DNA of 63,880 nt from Bacillus sp. (in: firmicutes) (GCA_021208645.1 JAJOJL010000059.1:1-63880), one strand, 5' to 3'; numbered from the stretch's first letter, positions 52,401-63,176 are shown. The notes: a model not told the origin generated them from the letters alone. Numbers and translations are program-made.

Positions 52401-54032
52401 TTAGAGATAAATATACAGTTCCTTACCATACAGTGGAGTTTCATCTGTACTAATTCTATCTACCACTCTCTGGATAAGATCTTCTCCATGCATGTTTAAA
52501 AATGGAATAATATTTAAATACCTCTCTTGCAAATGTCCATTGGGACGTAATTCTATTTCCGTCTCATCAAACTTAAGAATTCCCGCTTCGTTTCGTTTCC
52601 TTATAAGCTTATTCATTCCCTTTTCATATTCCAACATCGTATTAAGAAAGTGGTTTTCAAATTTGGCATGTAATTGCTCTCCACTTTTCCCCATATCAGG
52701 GAAGGACTTAGACAAGTTTGCCAAAGAAGTTACTACTGATTCTCTAGCTTCATGGAAGATACCATCCACATCATATGGGTTATTCCTCTTCAGCCACATT
52801 TCTTTCTCCTGCTGCATTCCCCTTTCCAAAACTGTCTTAGGGGTAGTCTCTAACCAATGGAGGTTTTTTTCTGTTCGCCGAGAGATAAAAGAAATATGAA
52901 CCCGTGGGCTAACTAGTGGCATCGTCATTTCAAACAGATGAAACACTCCCTTTAAAACGCCCCAATATTTCAATTCTCCTGGTCCTGCAATGAAAGAAAT
53001 AACAGGTAAAACATAGTCCTGCATAATAGGCCGAGTTACTACATTATTACTAAAGAGGGAAGGATCCTTCTCTAGCAAAGTAGATAGCTCTTGCTCCGTC
53101 CATGATTTCTTCCCGTTTTTTTCACGAAAACGACCGTCGACTTTTTCGAGCAAAATTCGCTGGCCATGAACATGAAAAAAGAGATGAGCATTATTTTTAT
53201 CCATATCAATAGGTACTCCAAACCCCGCTTCTTGAAAAGACGTTGCTCCTTCCATAAAAGCGCCCCTTACCATATCATTATTTTCGATCAGCCTTTGAAA
53301 AAACGGTTTCTCCAGTTCACGAATGGCCCCATCTCCAGCATCCATTAAAATAAGTCCTGTCCCTCGAAATAACCGGTGAATCAAAGTAGCAAACCAATCT
53401 ACATAGTTGGTTTCTTTCCTTAGGTCCTGCAACAACTCCTCATACAACTTTACTGTGTGAGGCGTTTCCTTAAGGAACTGAAATACTTCTTTTAACAATT
53501 GTTTTCCTGATTCTTGATCGATAACCCTCTCTGATGCGGGGACTTTCAAGTCATTTCTTTCTTGTAAAAAAAAACTTTTTTACATCTGCTCCATTATGGA
53601 CATGCAAATGATTAACTTCATCAATATCATGGTCTTCCCCTGCAATCCAAAAAACAGGGACAACGGGAATATGTAAAGTCTCTTCTAATCGATTCGCTTC
53701 ATGTAAAATAGAAATAATTTTATTAATTGTATAAACAGGACCGGTTAATAGACCTGCCTGCTGCCCTCCCACAACAACGACCGATCTTTCATCATTAAGC
53801 TTATGAATCTGATGGAATGTTCGTTCACAGTTCGTGAATTTTTCATTAAATTTCGTTAGACTGTCCACCAGCTGTTCCCTGTTAAAATCTCGAGTTCTCA
53901 GTTCTTTTAGCCTTTCTTCAAGACCTTCCTCATTCACAGGGTAATCGTAAAACTCCATGATTTTCTTATCAGCAGCTATGTATTTATCAATAAATGGTTG
54001 GGCTTGCAATGATTTTCAAAAACCATTTTCAT
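52401..54032 (-). CDS. bshC: BshC, bacillithiol synthase (two frameshifts)
   Basis: Adds cysteine to GlcN-malate in the last step of bacillithiol synthesis. Rossmann-like core [19 protein letters not shown] and [18 protein letters not shown], and a long C-terminal coiled coil. The frame breaks in a T9 run about 53566-53574; with eight T it reads [19 protein letters not shown] second small break near 54009-54012 separates MKMVFENH (ATG 54032) from [15 protein letters not shown]. Corrected length is about 543 aa, close to B. subtilis YllA. Confidence 0.93.
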
Positions 54033-54088
54033 ATGTATTCAACCTTTCACATCTCTCTGGTGAGTAAAGTAAACTCAAATTACGTTTC

Positions 54089-54117
54089 ATTATAGCAAAG
54101 AATTTCCCTCTCACCAA
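54089..54117 (-). promoter_or_regulatory. Sigma-A promoter upstream of bshC
   Basis: -35 TTGGTG (plus 54112-54117), 17-bp spacer, and extended -10 TGCTATAAT (TATAAT plus 54089-54094). Confidence 0.65.
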
Positions 54118-54128
54118 TTAACTTGCCT

Positions 54129-54522
54129 TTAACCTGCCGCCATCGAATAGACTCTAGATATAAGACCATAAAACAACAGCAAAAAGTACAAGCAAAAGAA
54201 AATAAAAAATTGAAAACGCCAAACCCCTTTAATTACTTTACGGAGATGTATGTCCTCGTGAATGCGCCAATGGAGAAAGGTAAACACGGCTCCGGTGAAT
54301 AAAAAAAAACAGGACAAACAGCCAGATTAATCTCACATCCCAAATTTCTACTATAATGAAATAAACAGCCACAACAAATAAAAGCATCGTACAATCCACC
54401 GCCAGCTTAAAGGAGTACAGCTTGTTGCGCGTCGTTTTAACAGCAATAAGGTAAACTAAATAAAGACCAATTAAAGGAATTGTAACTAATGTTGCCGCAA
54501 TGAAAACCAATACTTCACTCAT
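54129..54522 (-). CDS. DUF3397 membrane protein (one frameshift)
   Basis: About 130 aa with four membrane helices (LVFIAATLVTIPLIGLYLVY, AVDCTMLLFVVAVYFII and two more). The frame breaks in a T9 run about 54300-54308; with eight T it reads LFVLFFLFTGAVFTFLHWR. ATG 54522 overlaps the panE stop (ATGAGTGA). DUF3397 is found next to panE and bshC in Bacillaceae; function unknown. Confidence 0.85.
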
Positions 54523-55414
54523 CTTTCTTCTTCTCCTCTTCAACACCTACTATGGATTGGTGAACAAACTTCGTGACAGGCGCTTCCAACTGCACCTTTT
54601 CTGCAAGTTGGAGGATATATCCTGATATGGCCATAATTTCTGTTTTCTTCCTTTGCTTCCTATCTGTCAGCATAGACGACTCATTTTCTGATGTTCCTTT
54701 AATAACTCCAACGACATAGTCCCATTCTGACTCCTCCAGTTCCAATATTCGGCAACCTTCCTGGAACAAACTCCTCACGTTTTTTTTTCCAATGAGCGTT
54801 AGTTAACAATGCTCCATTTTTCACTCCATATAACGACGTTAACGGATTAACAATTAGGTTTACCAACAACTTTCGCTTTAGCATATAATGAACTTCGTCT
54901 GTAATAGCAATGGGAAAATCACCGAAAGAGGTGTTTACCATTGGTGGAGTAAGGTTGGATCCCCTTCTGACCATGAACCTACAAAGATACAGCCAACCCC
55001 AGTGTGTTTGACAGTATTTTCGTTTTTTCTCATGGCACCATGTGTGACGACTCCAGCATAAATGGGAACACCTAATTTCTCACCTTGCTCCAAGTGTCCC
55101 ATACCATTTTGCAAAAATAGAATTGGTGTATCGCTTTTAAGGCCTTGCCACCGATTAATAAAGTCCTCCATACCCGTTTGCTTCATGGCGGCAATCCAAA
55201 GATCGACAGAAATCCCTTCTGCCTCCTCTGTCAAAATTACGGACAACTTACAATGATGTTGCTCCCCCTTGGTCAATACAAAAAATCCGTCTTTTACTAT
55301 TCTATCTCGTTGCTCTTTCGACTTTGTTACTAACGTGACCGAATGGCCTTGTCTATGTAAATAATAACAACATAATAAACCGATCGCTCCGCCCCCAACT
55401 ACCCCTATTTTCAT
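54515..55414 (-). CDS. panE: 2-dehydropantoate 2-reductase family protein (two frameshifts)
   Basis: ApbA/PanE fold. The NADP site GVVGGGAIGLLCCYYL is at the start, followed by FLQNGMGHLE and VVTHGAMR. The C-terminal domain includes KLLVNLIVNPLTSLYGVKNG. Breaks lie near 54958-54975 and in an A9 run about 54779-54787; with eight A the latter reads AHWKKNVRSLFQEGCRIL. Corrected length is about 298 aa. It corresponds to B. subtilis ylbQ (panE) by position. Ketopantoate as substrate is inferred from family. Confidence 0.88.
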
Positions 55415-55582
55415 TGCTCCACTTCCATTTCCAGCCTAGTATTTGTTCTTTATTATAGCAAAATTGTTCACTACTAAAAGTGAAAATAAAGAGAATTTCT
55501 TTTCTTTTTTATGTTTTTTAAATTATAATAATTTATAGATAATTCATTTTGTCATCATACCACTGCTACGGAGGGGATTTTT

Positions 55583-56065
55583 TTGGAAAAACATGAGGTT
55601 GTCCGTTTAAATGTTAACTTTAAAACATTAGAAGAATTTGAAAACTTTCGTGAATACGGCCAGCAGGAGCTGTCCATGAAAGAAGATTTAGAAGCAAATA
55701 TCATTGAAAATGACAGTGAATCACCGTTTTACGGCGTTTACTTCGGGAAAAAATTAGTTGGCCGCATGAGCTTATACAAAATTGATAAAAAATTCGACAG
55801 ATACTTTGAACCACCACAAGATTATTATGAACTGTGGAAACTGGAAGTTCTTCCTGGTTATCAAGGAAAGGGAATCGGGAGAAGTTTAGTAGATTATGCA
55901 AAAAGCTTTGGACTTCCTATTAAAACCAATGCAAGACAACGATCAGATGATTACTGGAAAAAGTTAGGCTTCGAAGCTCTTACATACCAGTCTGAGCGAG
56001 ACAGGGGAGAAAATCCATACGTATGGTTCCCTGAGGGTGTTTCCGAGCAACTAGCAGATCAATAA
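55583..56065 (+). CDS. ylbP: YlbP, GNAT-family N-acetyltransferase
   Basis: 160 aa. GNAT acetyl-CoA motif LEVLPGYQGKGIGRSLVDYA (about 92-111). Strong match to B. subtilis YlbP through ENDSESPFYGVYFGKKLVGRM. TTG 55583 with GGAGGGG upstream. A TATAAT (55524-55529) lies upstream without a clear -35. Substrate unknown. Confidence 0.92.
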   Translation: MEKHEVVRLNVNFKTLEEFENFREYGQQELSMKEDLEANIIENDSESPFYGVYFGKKLVGRMSLYKIDKKFDRYFEPPQDYYELWKLEVLPGYQGKGIGRSLVDYAKSFGLPIKTNARQRSDDYWKKLGFEALTYQSERDRGENPYVWFPEGVSEQLADQ

Positions 56066-56078
56066 GGATAATACAAAT

Positions 56079-56123
56079 GAGGGTGACGAAAAGGCCGTCT
56101 GGCTGCCTTTCTTCGTCACCCTC
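56079..56123. terminator. Bidirectional terminator between ylbP and ylbO
   Basis: GAGGGTGACGAA / TTCGTCACCCTC stem between two convergent genes, with T-rich sequence on the plus side. Confidence 0.75.
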
Positions 56124-56128
56124 CTTCT

Positions 56129-56680
56129 TTATTTTGCCGTTGCTTGTGTGTGGTTTCGTTTCGTAGCACGTTCCATCACATTGATCATCAACTGATAATC
56201 ATTTTTCACAATTTCGTACTCATGTCTTAAACGAGCTAACTCTTTCTCTAATGCTTGATTTTCTTCTATTAACTCGTTAATACGTTTCGTAGACAATCCC
56301 TCGTTCGACAGCTGATTTTCCTTTTGTAAAACTTCCTGCTTTTTTTCCAAAAGGAAGTCGACCATTTCATCAATGGTTTTAACAACAGGTTTATCTTCTA
56401 GTTCTAATGATACTTTTTCTCTGGAGGTAATCTCTTTTTCCGGTTGAATTTCATCTTTCTTCAGTTGCTTTCGCTGTTTTTTCGCTAACTGGATTGCTGA
56501 CTCGTATTTCTTTCTTATGGAAGAATTCCATCGAAACCCGCAAGCAGCCGGTGTCCTGGACAACTTTTCACCAATTTCTTCAAACGCAGCTAGCTGGGTG
56601 CTGCCCTCTCGAATATGTCGCAGTACTACTTCTGCTAACAACAGGTCTTCATCTTGATTCCATGCATCCTGCCTAACCAA
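56129..56680 (-). CDS. ylbO: YlbO, RsfA-family prespore transcription factor
   Basis: 183 aa with an N-terminal Myb/SANT-like domain ([20 protein letters not shown] and [19 protein letters not shown]) and a C-terminal coiled coil. RsfA-family regulators act under sigma F or G in the forespore. TTG 56680 (AAGGAGG 10 nt upstream) matches the family start better than ATG 56725. Confidence 0.9.
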   Translation of the reverse strand: MVRQDAWNQDEDLLLAEVVLRHIREGSTQLAAFEEIGEKLSRTPAACGFRWNSSIRKKYESAIQLAKKQRKQLKKDEIQPEKEITSREKVSLELEDKPVVKTIDEMVDFLLEKKQEVLQKENQLSNEGLSTKRINELIEENQALEKELARLRHEYEIVKNDYQLMINVMERATKRNHTQATAK

Positions 56681-56847
56681 AGATCTAATCCCTCCTTCTT
56701 CATTTATCACCTTATATGTATGCAATTAGTAGAAAAGATAGACTAATGTTCTAGAAATAGTATGAACCTTTCTACAATTTATCATCCCTAAAGGTTGCGT
56801 ATCTATTTTTTATTAGAAGAAAGGGTTATATCCTTGTGGTTTATAGG

Positions 56848-57591
56848 CTATTTTTTGTTTAGAAATGCTTGTACAGCAACATGATGCTCATCCTTTTCCC
56901 AAAGACTAGCACAAGCATCTACTTCTTTGTCCATTGCTAGAAATAACTCTTCTTTTTCAGTTTCTGTAAAAAAGAAGTTCTTATAAGCTTTTACGACAGC
57001 TTGTCCCTTCCAATGATCTGTCCATTCATATAAGTCTTTAAGGGATATGTTCTCACGTATGAAGCCCAATTGTTCTACTTCATCCATGGTCCACCGCTTT
57101 GCTGTTCCAAGCATTAAGAGAGCATTTTCAGTCCCCACTCGCTTCTTTAACAAGGTTGCCCCTCCCCAACCTGTTGTAATATGGAGGTTTCCTTGAATAA
57201 AGCCAACCACTCCATCTCCTTTAGCAAAACGAAAGTCACATGCGCTGGCGATTTCTGCACCACCACCAACAGCAGAACCATTTATGTAGGCAACGGTTAC
57301 AACAGGGAATGTGGCAAGGATTTTAAGGACTTCACACATAGGTTGGAGCATTGTTAACGCTTCTTCCTTTGTTTTTAGTTGATGGAAACTTCCTAAATCA
57401 CCGCCACCGCAGAAAGCATCACCCTCCCCGCGTATGATAAGGACTGTTATCGTTTCATCTTCTTGAAGTTTTATTAAAGCAGAACGGAATTGCTCCATTA
57501 AGTCAAAATCGACAGCATTCTTCCGCTCAGGTCTATTAAAAATAATTTCTGCAACATGATCTGAACGACGCTGATAGATTACTTTCATCAC
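56848..57591 (-). CDS. Crotonase-fold (enoyl-CoA hydratase/isomerase family) protein
   Basis: About 247 aa. Oxyanion-hole segments FCGGGDLG and NGSAVGGGAEIASACDFRFA are present, and Glu in GGGAEIA fits catalytic Glu1. The second hydratase Glu (PEV/PEI) is replaced: the sequence there is GFIQGNLHITTGWGG. This favours another crotonase reaction such as decarboxylation or isomerisation over hydration. GTG 57591 or ATG 57588 both fit AGGAGG. It follows the rpmF terminator; B. subtilis lacks it here. Confidence 0.85.
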   Translation of the reverse strand: MMKVIYQRRSDHVAEIIFNRPERKNAVDFDLMEQFRSALIKLQEDETITVLIIRGEGDAFCGGGDLGSFHQLKTKEEALTMLQPMCEVLKILATFPVVTVAYINGSAVGGGAEIASACDFRFAKGDGVVGFIQGNLHITTGWGGATLLKKRVGTENALLMLGTAKRWTMDEVEQLGFIRENISLKDLYEWTDHWKGQAVVKAYKNFFFTETEKEELFLAMDKEVDACASLWEKDEHHVAVQAFLNKK

Positions 57592-57630
57592 GGTCAAACC
57601 TCCTTTTATTTAATAATAATTTTATGTACT

Positions 57631-57661
57631 AAAAAACAGGAAGGTTAAACCTCCCTGTTTT
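57631..57661 (-). terminator. Terminator after rpmF
   Basis: AAACAGGGAGG / CCTTCCTGTTT stem (one mismatch) with T6 on the minus strand, right after the rpmF stop. Confidence 0.85.
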
Positions 57662-57668
57662 AGCTTTA

Positions 57669-57843
57669 TTATTTGTTTACTACGCTTTCGCCCTTGTATG
57701 ATCCACACTCTTTACATACGCGGTGTGATAATTTCATTTCACCACATTCAGGACATTTTACCATACCTGGTACACGAAGTTTAATGTGCGTACGACGCAT
57801 TCTTTTTTTTCGTTTTACTAGTTCTTCTAAAAGGTACTGCCAT
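57669..57843 (-). CDS. rpmF: 50S ribosomal protein L32 (one frameshift)
   Basis: 58 codons after correction. Starts [19 protein letters not shown], with zinc-ribbon Cys pairs CPEC and CKEC, and ends GESVVNK. The frame breaks in an A8 run (plus 57802-57809); with seven A the whole protein reads through. ATG 57843 has a GGAGG site. Too short and broken to appear as one long frame. Co-transcribed with ylbN, the conserved pair. Confidence 0.94.
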
Positions 57844-57891
57844 GAGTCCCACCTCCTTGGAGATATTCAAATGAACATGAACTGAAACATG

Positions 57892-58401
57892 TTATTTTTT
57901 GTCATCAAAGAACTTTTCAAGTTCCTTTAAGCGAGGATCGATTTTCACCGTTTCCTCATCTTTTACATTTAGCTCCCAGTCCCTGCCTGACGCTGGCGCA
58001 AGACCTTCCTTTTCATCACTGAAAACGCGGAGCGGTTTTTCAAGCAATATACGTTCGATTACATAAGGGAATAAATCAACCGTGTTTCCTTGTACTTCGT
58101 GAACTTCATCATCCTCATCGAAGACAGCCATTTCATCCAATTGAAAAATTTCAGTTGCTTCAATGTTGAATGGATACTCCACATCGTTTAAGGTTCTGGC
58201 ACAAGGCAGTGTCATGGAACCAGTAATAACGAGGCGAAAGGTAACGGACTGCTTCATAATACGAGCATCCCCTATCACTCGTACAGGAGTAATGTCACGG
58301 ATTTCACGGTCTATTTTTTTAATTTCAGACATATCGACAGACTCATCAATATGCAACCCTTTGTGTTTATAGGCCAACAACTGTTGAACCGACCATTTCA
58401 T
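57892..58401 (-). CDS. ylbN: YlbN, DUF177/YceD-family protein
   Basis: 169 aa. DUF177 features: MTLPCARTLNDVEYPFNIEA and AVFDEDDEVHEVQGNTVDLFP. The family pairs with rpmF almost everywhere and is linked to 23S rRNA accumulation in other bacteria and plastids. ATG 58401 follows GAGGTG. Confidence 0.93.
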   Translation of the reverse strand: MKWSVQQLLAYKHKGLHIDESVDMSEIKKIDREIRDITPVRVIGDARIMKQSVTFRLVITGSMTLPCARTLNDVEYPFNIEATEIFQLDEMAVFDEDDEVHEVQGNTVDLFPYVIERILLEKPLRVFSDEKEGLAPASGRDWELNVKDEETVKIDPRLKELEKFFDDKK

Positions 58402-58429
58402 AGGTTTTCACCTCAAGACAACAAATGTA

Positions 58430-58458
58430 ATTATAGCTTTCGTTTTTTCGTTTGTCAA
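58430..58458 (-). promoter_or_regulatory. Sigma-A promoter of ylbN-rpmF
   Basis: Perfect -35 TTGACA (plus 58453-58458), 17-bp spacer and perfect -10 TATAAT (plus 58430-58435), 29 bases before the ylbN start. Confidence 0.92.
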
Positions 58459-58674
58459 GATTCTTTCTTTACAAAACATAATATAACATGTTTCAACTGA
58501 GTCTATCTATTTGTTTCCAATCAGCATCATTTCATACCATACCATATGAAATAAGAAAAAGAAATGTTTGGCTAAATTAATTTTCCTAAGTTTTCTTGTA
58601 ATTTAGTGTAATTTTTTCCCGTAACTGTTTAGAATGGACAAAGAAGGATTTTATTTAGAAAAGAGGTGTTAGGT

Positions 58675-59910
58675 TTGAATATTCTTGGAATTGTCGTGGA
58701 ATACAACCCTTTCCATTATGGTCATTTACATCACTTAAAGGCTTCCATCAAAGAAACGGAGGCCGACATTACTGTGGCAGTCATGAGTGGTTCCTTTCTC
58801 CAAAGGGGCGAACCTGCCTTAACAGACAAATGGACCCGTACTAGAATGGCTCTTCAGGCTGGTATAGATATTATCATCGAATTACCCTACATATACTCAA
58901 CACAGAAGGCAGAAATTTTTGCCGATGGAGCAGTCAGTCTCCTTAACGCCATTGGCTGCAACCAGATTTGTTTTGGTAGTGAATCAGGAGAGGTAGACTT
59001 GTTTGAAGCTTCTGTACTGAAGGTCAAAGAGCATGAAAAGGAGCTAGACAAGGAAATACAAAATCATTTAAAGACAGGGGTTAGTTATCCCCGCGCTTTC
59101 TCACAAGCCTTTCAATCGGTATTTAGGAATATTGATGTCATCGATTTAAGCCAGCCCAACAACATTTTAGGGTTTCACTATGTGAAGGCAATCCATAAAC
59201 TAGATGCGGCCATACGACCATTCACTGTCAAACGGGAGAAGGCACAGTATCATGACAAAGAACTAACAACAGGGCAAATCATTGCTAGCGCCACAGCCAT
59301 TCGTAAAAAGTTAATTATAGAAGGAGAACAATTAGAAGGTATTTATCAGTATTTGCCTCCATTTACATTAAAAGAGTTGAAGAGGCACCTAACTAATCAA
59401 GAATCCTTTGTCCATTGGGAAAATCATTTTCCTTATTTGCAGTATAAACTCCTTACGTCATCTTCAAGTGAATTAAAGGAAATTTATGAATGTGAGGAAG
59501 GCTTGGAATACCGTGTATTAAAATACATTGAGCATGCAGACTCATTTTTAGACCTGATGGAAAAAATGAAAACAAAACGCTACACATGGACAAGACTGCA
59601 AAGGTTTTTTGTCCATACCTTACTAAATACATCTAAAGCATTTATGGAAGAACATTGTCATCCACTCACACCAGCCTATATTCGCATTCTAGGCATGTCT
59701 GAGGAGGGGCAGCAGTTTCTATCCACACGGAAAAAGGAATTGGATATCCCCCTCGCCACAAGGGCCAGTGAATTGAATCACCCTGTACTACACAAGGATA
59801 CGTTAGCCAGTCAACTTCATAGTCTGCCTTATAGACAACAAACGTCCCTACAGGAGGAATACAAAAGAGTCCCCATACGATACCACAAGGAAAAAGGAAC
59901 CTTTCTTTAA
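58675..59910 (+). CDS. tmcAL: TmcAL, tRNA-Met cytidine acetate ligase
   Basis: 411 aa (B. subtilis YlbM). Acetate-dependent ac4C34 synthesis on elongator tRNA-Met. Nucleotidyltransferase HxGH-type motif VVEYNPFHYGHLHHL at residues about 7-21, and MSGSFLQRGEPAL. TTG 58675 has GAGGTG 6 nt upstream; GTG 58666 overlaps that site. Divergent from ylbN. Confidence 0.94.
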   Translation: MNILGIVVEYNPFHYGHLHHLKASIKETEADITVAVMSGSFLQRGEPALTDKWTRTRMALQAGIDIIIELPYIYSTQKAEIFADGAVSLLNAIGCNQICFGSESGEVDLFEASVLKVKEHEKELDKEIQNHLKTGVSYPRAFSQAFQSVFRNIDVIDLSQPNNILGFHYVKAIHKLDAAIRPFTVKREKAQYHDKELTTGQIIASATAIRKKLIIEGEQLEGIYQYLPPFTLKELKRHLTNQESFVHWENHFPYLQYKLLTSSSSELKEIYECEEGLEYRVLKYIEHADSFLDLMEKMKTKRYTWTRLQRFFVHTLLNTSKAFMEEHCHPLTPAYIRILGMSEEGQQFLSTRKKELDIPLATRASELNHPVLHKDTLASQLHSLPYRQQTSLQEEYKRVPIRYHKEKGTFL

Positions 59911-59931
59911 TAATAAAAGAGAGGTTCCTTT
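59893..59931 (+). terminator. Terminator overlapping the tmcAL stop
   Basis: AAAGGAACCT / AGGTTCCTTT 10-bp stem spans the stop codon, with ylbL converging from the other side. Confidence 0.65.
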
Positions 59932-59945
59932 CCCTATGTCCTGTA

Positions 59946-60995
59946 TTATTTCGGCTCCAATTGTTCTAAAAATTTGATGGCATCCTCGAACGTATCAATA
60001 GGTACGACAACCATATTCGTACCAATGGACTCGGCAGTCTCTTTAGCAACTTGGTAATTCGATTCTGTCTCTCCCCCTTCATTTGGAGCAAAGAAATAAT
60101 CTGCTCCCGCATGATGAGAAGCGATCACCTTTTGCTTTACCCCACCAATTCTACCTACCCTTCCTTCTTCATTTATGGAGCCGGTCCCTGCAATGTCATA
60201 GCCTTTTGTAATGTCCTCTTCAAACAGTTGGTTATAAATTTCCAACGCAAACATGAGTCCTGCCGATGGGCCACCAATATTACTCGTATCAATCGTAACA
60301 GTAGGGTCCATCATTAACTCTCTATCTGTCACAGGATTCGCGATACCGATGCCCCCATTTTCTCCCGTAGGATCCAGGTCACTTGGAAACGGCATGATTT
60401 CAACTGTCACATCCTGTACTTCCTCATTTCGTTCAATCGTTAAAGTTACGTGGTCACCAATCGTGTATTGTGCCAATAACTCTAGCAATTTACTCGATTC
60501 CAGCACTTCTTCCCCGTCCACAGCAATAATTTTATCACCGGTCTGAAGTTTTCCTTCAGCATCCATGTCTGGAATCACTGATGTAACATACACGCCATGG
60601 TTTTCAAAAAATGCTGTCTTATCTGCATGCTGGTAGGCTACAATAACTGCCACATCCTGTGAACTAGCCATCATCATTAACTGACGGTGCTGATATTGTT
60701 CATCGGTTTCTTCTGGTGGTCTGATTTGCCGTTCAGGTATGAGCTCTCGCTCTTCGCTGAACATGGCCCACACATAATTCACTACGTTAGCTTGCCCCAT
60801 CCTTACGGTTGTGAGCATAAATGTCCCATCATACTCATGACCGCCTTCTACCTCTATTACCTCTGATAAAACTTTTGCATCCCCTGGAATCGTAAAATAA
60901 TAAGGAAGCTCATAGAAATTTATACCAAGGAGGATAATGAAAAATATAACCCACCTTATTGTGCTACGATTCATCCGTTGTTTTCCTTCAGTCAT
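59946..60995 (-). CDS. ylbL: YlbL, PDZ and Lon-type serine protease, membrane anchored
   Basis: 349 aa. N-terminal membrane helix, PDZ domain (VTSVIPDMDAEGKLQTGDKI), then Lon-like S16 domain with catalytic Ser244 in GGPSAGLMF and Lys287 in IGGVKQKV. In B. subtilis YlbL degrades the DNA-damage division inhibitor YneA. ATG 60995 (GGAGAGG upstream) overlaps the ylbK end. Confidence 0.95.
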   Translation of the reverse strand: MTEGKQRMNRSTIRWVIFFIILLGINFYELPYYFTIPGDAKVLSEVIEVEGGHEYDGTFMLTTVRMGQANVVNYVWAMFSEERELIPERQIRPPEETDEQYQHRQLMMMASSQDVAVIVAYQHADKTAFFENHGVYVTSVIPDMDAEGKLQTGDKIIAVDGEEVLESSKLLELLAQYTIGDHVTLTIERNEEVQDVTVEIMPFPSDLDPTGENGGIGIANPVTDRELMMDPTVTIDTSNIGGPSAGLMFALEIYNQLFEEDITKGYDIAGTGSINEEGRVGRIGGVKQKVIASHHAGADYFFAPNEGGETESNYQVAKETAESIGTNMVVVPIDTFEDAIKFLEQLEPK

Positions 60996-61776
60996 GCTGC
61001 CTCTCCTTCCAATCAATAATCTTCTGTTTAACTTCCTTTAACACTTTATTTGCCGCTGTTTCCCCATTACGGATAATGTCTTCCACATTTGTGTACTGAG
61101 TAGACTTTATATGCGTTGCAATTGGCTTAATCATGATGTCCGACTCAATTTCTCGATAAATACCCATTTGCCTTTCCATTATATCCATACTTTGCATAAT
61201 TACATCATAAATAGAAGTAATTTCAGGCTCTTCGTTAAAATAAGAAACATCTACAGCTATTATTATATCTGCTCCCATCTTTTTTACCACAGAAACGGGT
61301 ACTCTATCAATTACTCCACCATCTACATATAGTGTATCATTAATTCGCTGTGGAACAACAATTCCAGGAATGGCAATACTGGCTCGGACCGCTTCGGCAA
61401 CATTCCCTTCTTGGAAGACCACCTTTTTCCCTTTCTTTAAGTCGGTCGCAACAACCCTTACTTTCGGCTCTAAATCTTCCAACTTCTTCTGATTGACCAA
61501 TAACTCAATTAGTTGTTCTGCTTTATCCCCTTTAATAAACCCCATCTTAGGAACAGTAAAATCCAGGAGATATTTCCTACGAAATTGGATTGCCATTTTT
61601 TCTAGATATGCAGGTTTGTAACCTGCTCCATATATAACACCAATCAAAGCTCCCATGCTGCTCCCAGCAATATAATCTATTTTTATTCCAGCATCATCGA
61701 ACACTTTTAAAACACCAATATGAGCAAAACCTCTCGACCCTCCTGAACCGAGAGCTAAACCAATTTTTGGTTCCAA
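60988..61776 (-). CDS. ylbK: YlbK, patatin-like phospholipase family protein
   Basis: 262 aa. Patatin catalytic dyad: Ser40 in GSSMG and Asp in YVDGGVIDRVP; oxyanion loop GSGGSRGFAH (10-19). Lipid hydrolase by family; real substrate unknown. TTG 61776 with GAGGAGAGG. Upstream partner of ylbL. Confidence 0.94.
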   Translation of the reverse strand: MEPKIGLALGSGGSRGFAHIGVLKVFDDAGIKIDYIAGSSMGALIGVIYGAGYKPAYLEKMAIQFRRKYLLDFTVPKMGFIKGDKAEQLIELLVNQKKLEDLEPKVRVVATDLKKGKKVVFQEGNVAEAVRASIAIPGIVVPQRINDTLYVDGGVIDRVPVSVVKKMGADIIIAVDVSYFNEEPEITSIYDVIMQSMDIMERQMGIYREIESDIMIKPIATHIKSTQYTNVEDIIRNGETAANKVLKEVKQKIIDWKERQHD

Positions 61777-61962
61777 TGTATTCCTCTCCTCTACTGAAAA
61801 ATGGTCTAATCTTCATTTGTTTACGTATATTTGAAAGAGGACAAGTTTAGTACGAAAAGCACATATGCCCTAAACTTCTACGATAATTCCTTTCCCCAAA
61901 AGGGCATCTGAGTTTCCAGATCGGATCTCATAAATAGATATTAATGTCAAAGGAGCTCTTGA

Positions 61963-63176
61963 ATGAAAATGAACGCCTCACTCATCAAGACGATATTATA
62001 TGCCAGTACAACATCATTTCTAGCAATCTCATTCATGGTATTTCCAAAGGAAGCCTATGAAGCTTCCATTCGAGGGCTTTCTATGTGGTTCGATGTGGTT
62101 TTTCCATCTCTATTACCCTTTTTTATCATGTCAGAGTTTCTTATCCGCTTCGGTGTCGTCTCCTTTATCGGAGCACTTTTTGAACCAATCATGCGACCAC
62201 TATTCCGTGTCCCAGGTGCAGGTGGCTTCGTTTGGGCAATGGGGTTAGCATCAGGTTTTCCTGCTGGGGCAAAGCTAACAGCGAGACTTCGCCAAGAAAA
62301 AAAATAACAGCAGTCGAAGGGGAAAGGTTAGTTTCCTTTACAAATGCATCTAATCCATTATTTATTTTTGGTGCTATCTCTGTGGGGTTTTTCCATAACC
62401 CTGCCCTTGGCATCGTTCTTGCTGCATCCCATTATCTAGGAAATATAATAGTTGGTCTTGCCATGAGGTTTCATGGAGAAGATCAAGCCCCTGAACATAG
62501 AAGTTATGACAGCAAACTTTCTATTCGTTATGCGTTACAATTAATGCATGAAGAACGTTTAAACGATAAACGACCATTTGGAAAGATGATGGGCGATGCA
62601 GTCCATTCCGCCATTCAAACGTTATTAATGATTGGTGGATTTATCATTTTATTTTCTGTTCTTAATGAGATTCTTCAAATAATAAATATTGCAATGTTAG
62701 TAGGCTTTGTTATATCTATCATACTGGGATTGTTGCAAATTCCCCATGAATTAAACACTGCTGTTATCCAAGGTATGTTTGAGATTACTTTAGGAAGTCA
62801 ATTAGTAAGTAAATCGACGGAAGCAACGTTATTGCAGCAAGCGATTCTTGTCAGCTTTATTCTTGCCTTTAACGGATTCAGTGTTCAAGCTCAAGTGGCA
62901 AGTATCCTTTCAGAAACAGACATCCGTTTCCAACCGTTCTTTTTAGCCAGATGCTTTCACGGATTTGTATCAGCTATTTTGACTTATTATTTGTTCGATT
63001 GGCTGTATATGGAAAATACGTCACCACACAGCGGCGATGCAGTTCCTGTATTTCTACAAATGGAAATGAGTTTGTTCGTTGTCCCTTACCATTGGCTCCT
63101 TCAATGGGGGTTTCTCATTACCGCAACGACGTTGGTAGTATGGGTATTATTAAATTTATTCAAAAATCGTCAATAA
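61963..63176 (+). CDS. ylbJ: YlbJ, sporulation integral membrane protein (one frameshift)
   Basis: About 404 aa with eight or more membrane helices and nucleoside-recognition (Gate) repeats: FPSLLPFFIMSEFLIRFG and GLASGFPAGAKLTARL, then LVSFTNASNPLFIFGAISVG. The frame breaks in an A8 run about 62297-62304; the second part resumes as KITAVEGERLVSFT. Sigma-E dependent in B. subtilis and needed for heat-resistant spores. ATG 61963 follows AAAGGAG. Indel size not certain. Confidence 0.93.
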
